A DNA stretch of 8,859 nucleotides from an uncultured Ruminococcus sp. (GTDB lineage Bacteria; Bacillota; Clostridia; Oscillospirales; Ruminococcaceae). Under the pieces are notes generated by a model. That model searched no databases. It saw nothing but the letters and a program-made list of their open reading frames with translations, and was not told where the DNA came from. The stretch lies in the NCBI GenBank assembly GCA_946540705.1, contig CAMNJD010000326.1:1-8859 (forward strand). Reading direction: 5' to 3'. Shown in pieces: positions 6,697 through 8,859 of this stretch (its first letter is position 1; each line of letters starts with the position of its first letter). Both the position numbers and the translations under genes were made by a program.

Positions 6697-7985
6697 GCGT
6701 GCGCTCCTTCCGTCAGTGCCGCATCCAGACCGTCAAAGAGCAGGTTCACGCCGCGGTAGCCAAAGGGCTGCGCCTCCTCCTGAAAGCCGATGCCCGGCAG
6801 ATCTTTATGGTAATATTTCGCGTCATTGCCGATTGCAGCGTCGATCGCACAGTCGCGCTCGTAGCCCAGCATGCTCGGGTGCAGATTGGAATAAATGCGC
6901 GTCTGCGGCGAGACTGCGGCAATGCGCTTCACAAACACAAAGTTCCGCTCGCCGACCGTGCCGTAGATCTCGCTGACATGATGTCCGTATTCGAGCAGCG
7001 ACAGTGCCAGCTCAAAGCTGTCCGCGTTCAGCATCTCGCCGACCGCAAACCGCAGAGATCCGTGCTTTTGACGGAATTCCGCGATTTTCTGTGCAGTCTC
7101 ATCGTAATATGCGGCATCGTCCAGCTCCGCGCCGATCGCCTGCCCGAGCAGCTTATACTGCGTGCGGATCTTGTCGATGCGGTACAGCCGCGTCAGCTCA
7201 ATAAACGGAATGCCGAGCTTTTTCTGCATATCCTGTGCCGCATACCGCGCCTCTGCATTCAGCACGATGCTGAAATTGGCACGCGAAATATCCTTGTATT
7301 CGTCATAGGTCTGACATCGCCCGATCTCGTGAATCCGGCGGATCCCCGCACCCCTGAGCAGCGCGTACAGCTCGCAGCCGTCGTCCAGCGCCGAGAAATA
7401 GCCGAGCAGTGCGCACTCATTCGAGACACGCTTCTGCGGCTCCAGCAGAGAATACACCGACTGCCTGACCAATGCCATCGGCGGCAGACGCTTTTCCCGC
7501 GTCAGCGCGTACATATATGCCGGGATCGACGGAATGCCCGATGCCTCCTCACAGCTCCGGCACACGCGCTCCATATCCGTGCCGAGCAGCGCATCCACGC
7601 AGGTCACGCAGATGACGATGACTGACGGCTTTTTTTCAAGCTCCTGCGCGATTTCTGCACATGCCTTCGGAATCTTGCTGAGGTATCTGCCGGTCACGAT
7701 ATCCGTGTCGTCGAGCATCAGATAGAAAAAGCGCTCACTGTAGCCCAGCTCGTTCAGCAGCGCCGTATTCCGACCGCAGCAGCCCGGCGCGACCAGCAGC
7801 ATCACCGATTCCGGAATGACCAGACCCGCACGCTTCACCCCGAAGCCCTTTGCACCCGGTGAATTGTAGTCGAGTGTCGCGGGCGAGCTGTAGATCATGT
7901 GCTTTGCGGACCGCAGCTCGTCCGGGATATTCTCTGCACCGCGCTCTGCCAGATCGGCGGCGGTGATGTAATATGCGTGGTTCAT
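6693..7985 (-). CDS. Nitrogenase component-1-like protein, NifD-type subunit
   Basis: The 430-residue product is a divergent nitrogenase component-1 alpha-type subunit. APGCCGRNT (Cys69, Cys70) corresponds to NifD Cys88 (GPVGCGQYS), and VTCVDALLGTDMERV (Cys129) to NifD Cys154 (ECPIGLIGDDIESV). The position of NifD Cys62 reads YNSPGAKG with no cysteine. The region around NifD Cys275, anchored on KKLGIPFIEL (255-264), has Leu242 instead. The C-terminal PFGYRG (407-412) replaces the YHGYDG-type motif, so the FeMo-cofactor His442 position is Phe408. An unusual extra pair, C126-x2-C129 and C142-x2-C145, is present. These alignments were done by eye. The protein therefore looks like an Fe-S electron-transfer or catalytic subunit without a nitrogenase cofactor site of the known type. 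The start overlaps the NifH-like stop as ATGA, and GAGGAG precedes it by eight bases. Confidence 0.88.
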   Translation of the reverse strand: MNHAYYITAADLAERGAENIPDELRSAKHMIYSSPATLDYNSPGAKGFGVKRAGLVIPESVMLLVAPGCCGRNTALLNELGYSERFFYLMLDDTDIVTGRYLSKIPKACAEIAQELEKKPSVIVICVTCVDALLGTDMERVCRSCEEASGIPSIPAYMYALTREKRLPPMALVRQSVYSLLEPQKRVSNECALLGYFSALDDGCELYALLRGAGIRRIHEIGRCQTYDEYKDISRANFSIVLNAEARYAAQDMQKKLGIPFIELTRLYRIDKIRTQYKLLGQAIGAELDDAAYYDETAQKIAEFRQKHGSLRFAVGEMLNADSFELALSLLEYGHHVSEIYGTVGERNFVFVKRIAAVSPQTRIYSNLHPSMLGYERDCAIDAAIGNDAKYYHKDLPGIGFQEEAQPFGYRGVNLLFDGLDAALTEGAHA

Positions 7986-8743
7986 GCGCCCTGCTCCTCC
8001 GCGATCAGCTTCTTTGCGAGTGCGAGGAAACGCTGTGCAGCGGGGCTCTCCGGCGCACCCTCGATGACCGTTATGCCCATGTCCTCGCAGCGGATGATAT
8101 CGTCCGAGCGTGGGATATCCGCGGTGATCTCCAGTCCCGCAGATGCCGCAAATGCGCGCACCTTCGCTTCCTCATCCTCCACATTCCGGCGGTTCATGAT
8201 GATGCCGCGCACCTTCGCGTAGCTGCGGTCGGCAAAGTTTTTGACCGCATTGTTGATATTGTTTGCCGCATAGAGCGCCATTTTTTCGCCCGAGGTCACG
8301 ATCAGCACCTGCTCGGCATAGCCCTCCCGGATCGGTGCAGCAAAGCCGCCGCAGACCACATCGCCCAGCACATCGTACATCACAACATCGGGCTTGTATT
8401 CCTCGAAAAGCTCAAGCTGCTCCAGCAGGCTGAAGGTCGTGATGATGCCGCGCCCCGCACAGCCAAGCCCCGGTGTCGGGCCGCCTGTCTCAATGCACAG
8501 CACACCGCCGTAGCCGATGCGCGAGATCTCCTCAATGCGCTCGGGGTCATCGTCATGTGTCCGCATGTAGTCCATGACCGGCGTGACCGGTATGCCGCCG
8601 AGCAGATTGATCGTGGAATCCGCCTTCGGGTCACAGCCGATCTGAATGACACGCTTGCCAAGTGATGCAAACGCTGCCGAAAGGTTGGCGGTGCAGGTCG
8701 ATTTTCCGATGCCGCCCTTGCCGTAAATCGCTATTTTAATCAT
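7982..8743 (-). CDS. NifH-like iron protein (ATP-dependent reductase)
   Basis: This is a P-loop ATPase of the NifH/BchL/CfbC family, which docks as a dimer on a component-1 protein and passes single electrons from a shared [4Fe-4S] cluster at the cost of ATP. The 253-residue product keeps every hallmark: Walker A GKGGIGKST (8-16), GCDPKADST (36-44), GGPTPGLGCAGRG with cluster ligand Cys95 and Arg98, and YDVLGDVVCGGF with ligand Cys131 and the switch-II aspartate. It lacks the C-terminal extension of classical NifH (about 290). I start at ATG 8743 because the family consensus begins there and GGTGA lies seven bases upstream; an in-frame TTG at 8803 has no convincing site. It is the first gene of the operon, and its stop overlaps the NifD-like start. 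I withhold the symbol nifH because the partner subunits are not nitrogenase. Confidence 0.95.
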   Translation of the reverse strand: MIKIAIYGKGGIGKSTCTANLSAAFASLGKRVIQIGCDPKADSTINLLGGIPVTPVMDYMRTHDDDPERIEEISRIGYGGVLCIETGGPTPGLGCAGRGIITTFSLLEQLELFEEYKPDVVMYDVLGDVVCGGFAAPIREGYAEQVLIVTSGEKMALYAANNINNAVKNFADRSYAKVRGIIMNRRNVEDEEAKVRAFAASAGLEITADIPRSDDIIRCEDMGITVIEGAPESPAAQRFLALAKKLIAEEQGA

Positions 8744-8833
8744 AGTAAAGTCACCGTTTTCATGTTTTTGGGCAAATAACATTTTAGGTGGTTTCTGTAA
8801 CAAAAAGGGAGGTTTGTATTTGTTAGATTGTCT
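8744..8833 (-). promoter_or_regulatory. Leader and weak promoter candidate of the ten-gene operon
   Basis: This AT-rich stretch directly precedes the first gene and contrasts with the GC-rich coding region. On the minus strand it holds TAAAAT (8781-8786), five of six matches to a sigma-A -10 box, but no good -35 hexamer at the proper distance. An activator-dependent promoter or a promoter elsewhere is possible. I see no riboswitch-like fold. Confidence 0.35.
8751..8755 (-). promoter_or_regulatory. Ribosome binding site of the NifH-like gene
   Basis: GGTGA on the minus strand lies seven bases before ATG 8743. It is weaker than the AGGAG-type sites inside the operon, but it supports this start over the upstream in-frame TTG at 8803. 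Confidence 0.5.
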
Positions 8834-8854
8834 GCAAATCGCCCAGCGATTTGC
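8834..8854. repeat. Perfect palindrome upstream of the operon
   Basis: The arms GCAAATCGC (8834-8842) and GCGATTTGC (8846-8854) flank CCA, a 9-bp stem with a 3-base loop. No T-run follows on either strand within the window, so it is not a standard terminator. Its core ATCGC-CCA-GCGAT differs by one base from the palindrome at 51-63 beyond the other end of the operon. It may be a dispersed genomic repeat or an operator-like site; the repeat reading is more likely. Confidence 0.55.
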
Positions 8855-8859
8855 CTAGG

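Noticed and set aside
5671..8743. True nitrogenase (nifHDK)
   Set aside because: The component-1 subunits are 430 and 341 residues, lack the Cys275 and His442 equivalents by eye, keep only part of the P-cluster ligands, and no nifB, nifE or nifN lies nearby.
5671..8743. Dark-operative protochlorophyllide or chlorophyllide reductase, or the F430-forming CfbCD pair
   Set aside because: There are no photosynthesis or tetrapyrrole genes around. CfbD works as a single-gene homodimer while two different subunits are present here, and the partners are hyp genes.
7982..8803. Longer NifH-like protein starting at TTG 8803
   Set aside because: The extra 20 residues do not resemble the family, the start is a TTG without a ribosome binding site, and the consensus N-terminus begins exactly at ATG 8743.
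8834..8854. Terminator or CRISPR-like repeat at the right end
   Set aside because: There is only one copy, with no T-run and no regularly spaced repeats, so neither reading is supported.

Overview
The window reads as part of a moderately high-GC, anaerobic Gram-positive chromosome. Strong AGGAGG-type ribosome binding sites, overlapping stop/start codons, a short clostridial-type pyrophosphatase and palindrome-rich intergenic DNA point to Clostridia (Bacillota), probably a gut Oscillospiraceae/Ruminococcus-like organism. This placement is inference from style and protein resemblance; there is no rRNA or other taxonomic marker in the window.

Layout. Every convincing gene lies on the minus strand, so the operon is read from right to left. 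After a short leader (about 8744-8859, with a palindrome and a weak promoter candidate) come a NifH-like iron protein (7982-8743), a NifD-like subunit (6693-7985), a NifK-like subunit (5671-6696), HypF (3351-5660), a short inorganic pyrophosphatase-like protein (3025-3354), HypC (2812-3021), HypD (1760-2815), a VOC/glyoxalase-fold protein (1333-1743), a 57-residue small protein (1152-1325) and HypE (130-1137). Adjacent genes overlap by 4 bp (ATGA or GTGA) or are separated by at most 16 bp, so this is almost certainly one translationally coupled transcription unit of ten genes. The left end (1-119) holds a cluster of short palindromes and a rho-independent terminator facing rightward, towards the operon.

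How the genes may work together. HypF, HypE, HypC and HypD are the complete established set for making the Fe(CN)2(CO) unit of [NiFe]-hydrogenases: HypF carbamoylates the C-terminal Cys of HypE, HypE dehydrates it to thiocyanate, and HypC-HypD assembles the iron with its cyanides and CO. The window has no HypA or HypB for nickel insertion, no hydrogenase subunit and no maturation protease. The upstream partners are instead a canonical Fe-protein reductase and a two-subunit nitrogenase component-1-like protein. By my by-eye alignment the latter lacks both FeMo-cofactor ligands and keeps about two P-cluster-type cysteines per subunit. No NifB, NifE or NifN is present.

The main discovery candidate is therefore a nitrogenase-like reductase genetically fused to an Fe-cyanide/CO cofactor pathway. 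Two models fit. In one, the component-1-like protein is the client or a scaffold of an Fe(CN)2(CO)-type cofactor. In the other, the reductase serves the Hyp pathway, for example by making the CO ligand or by reductive cofactor processing. The embedded pyrophosphatase fits as a way to pull the pyrophosphate-releasing HypF reaction. Both models are inference; the gene order, overlaps and motifs are seen directly.
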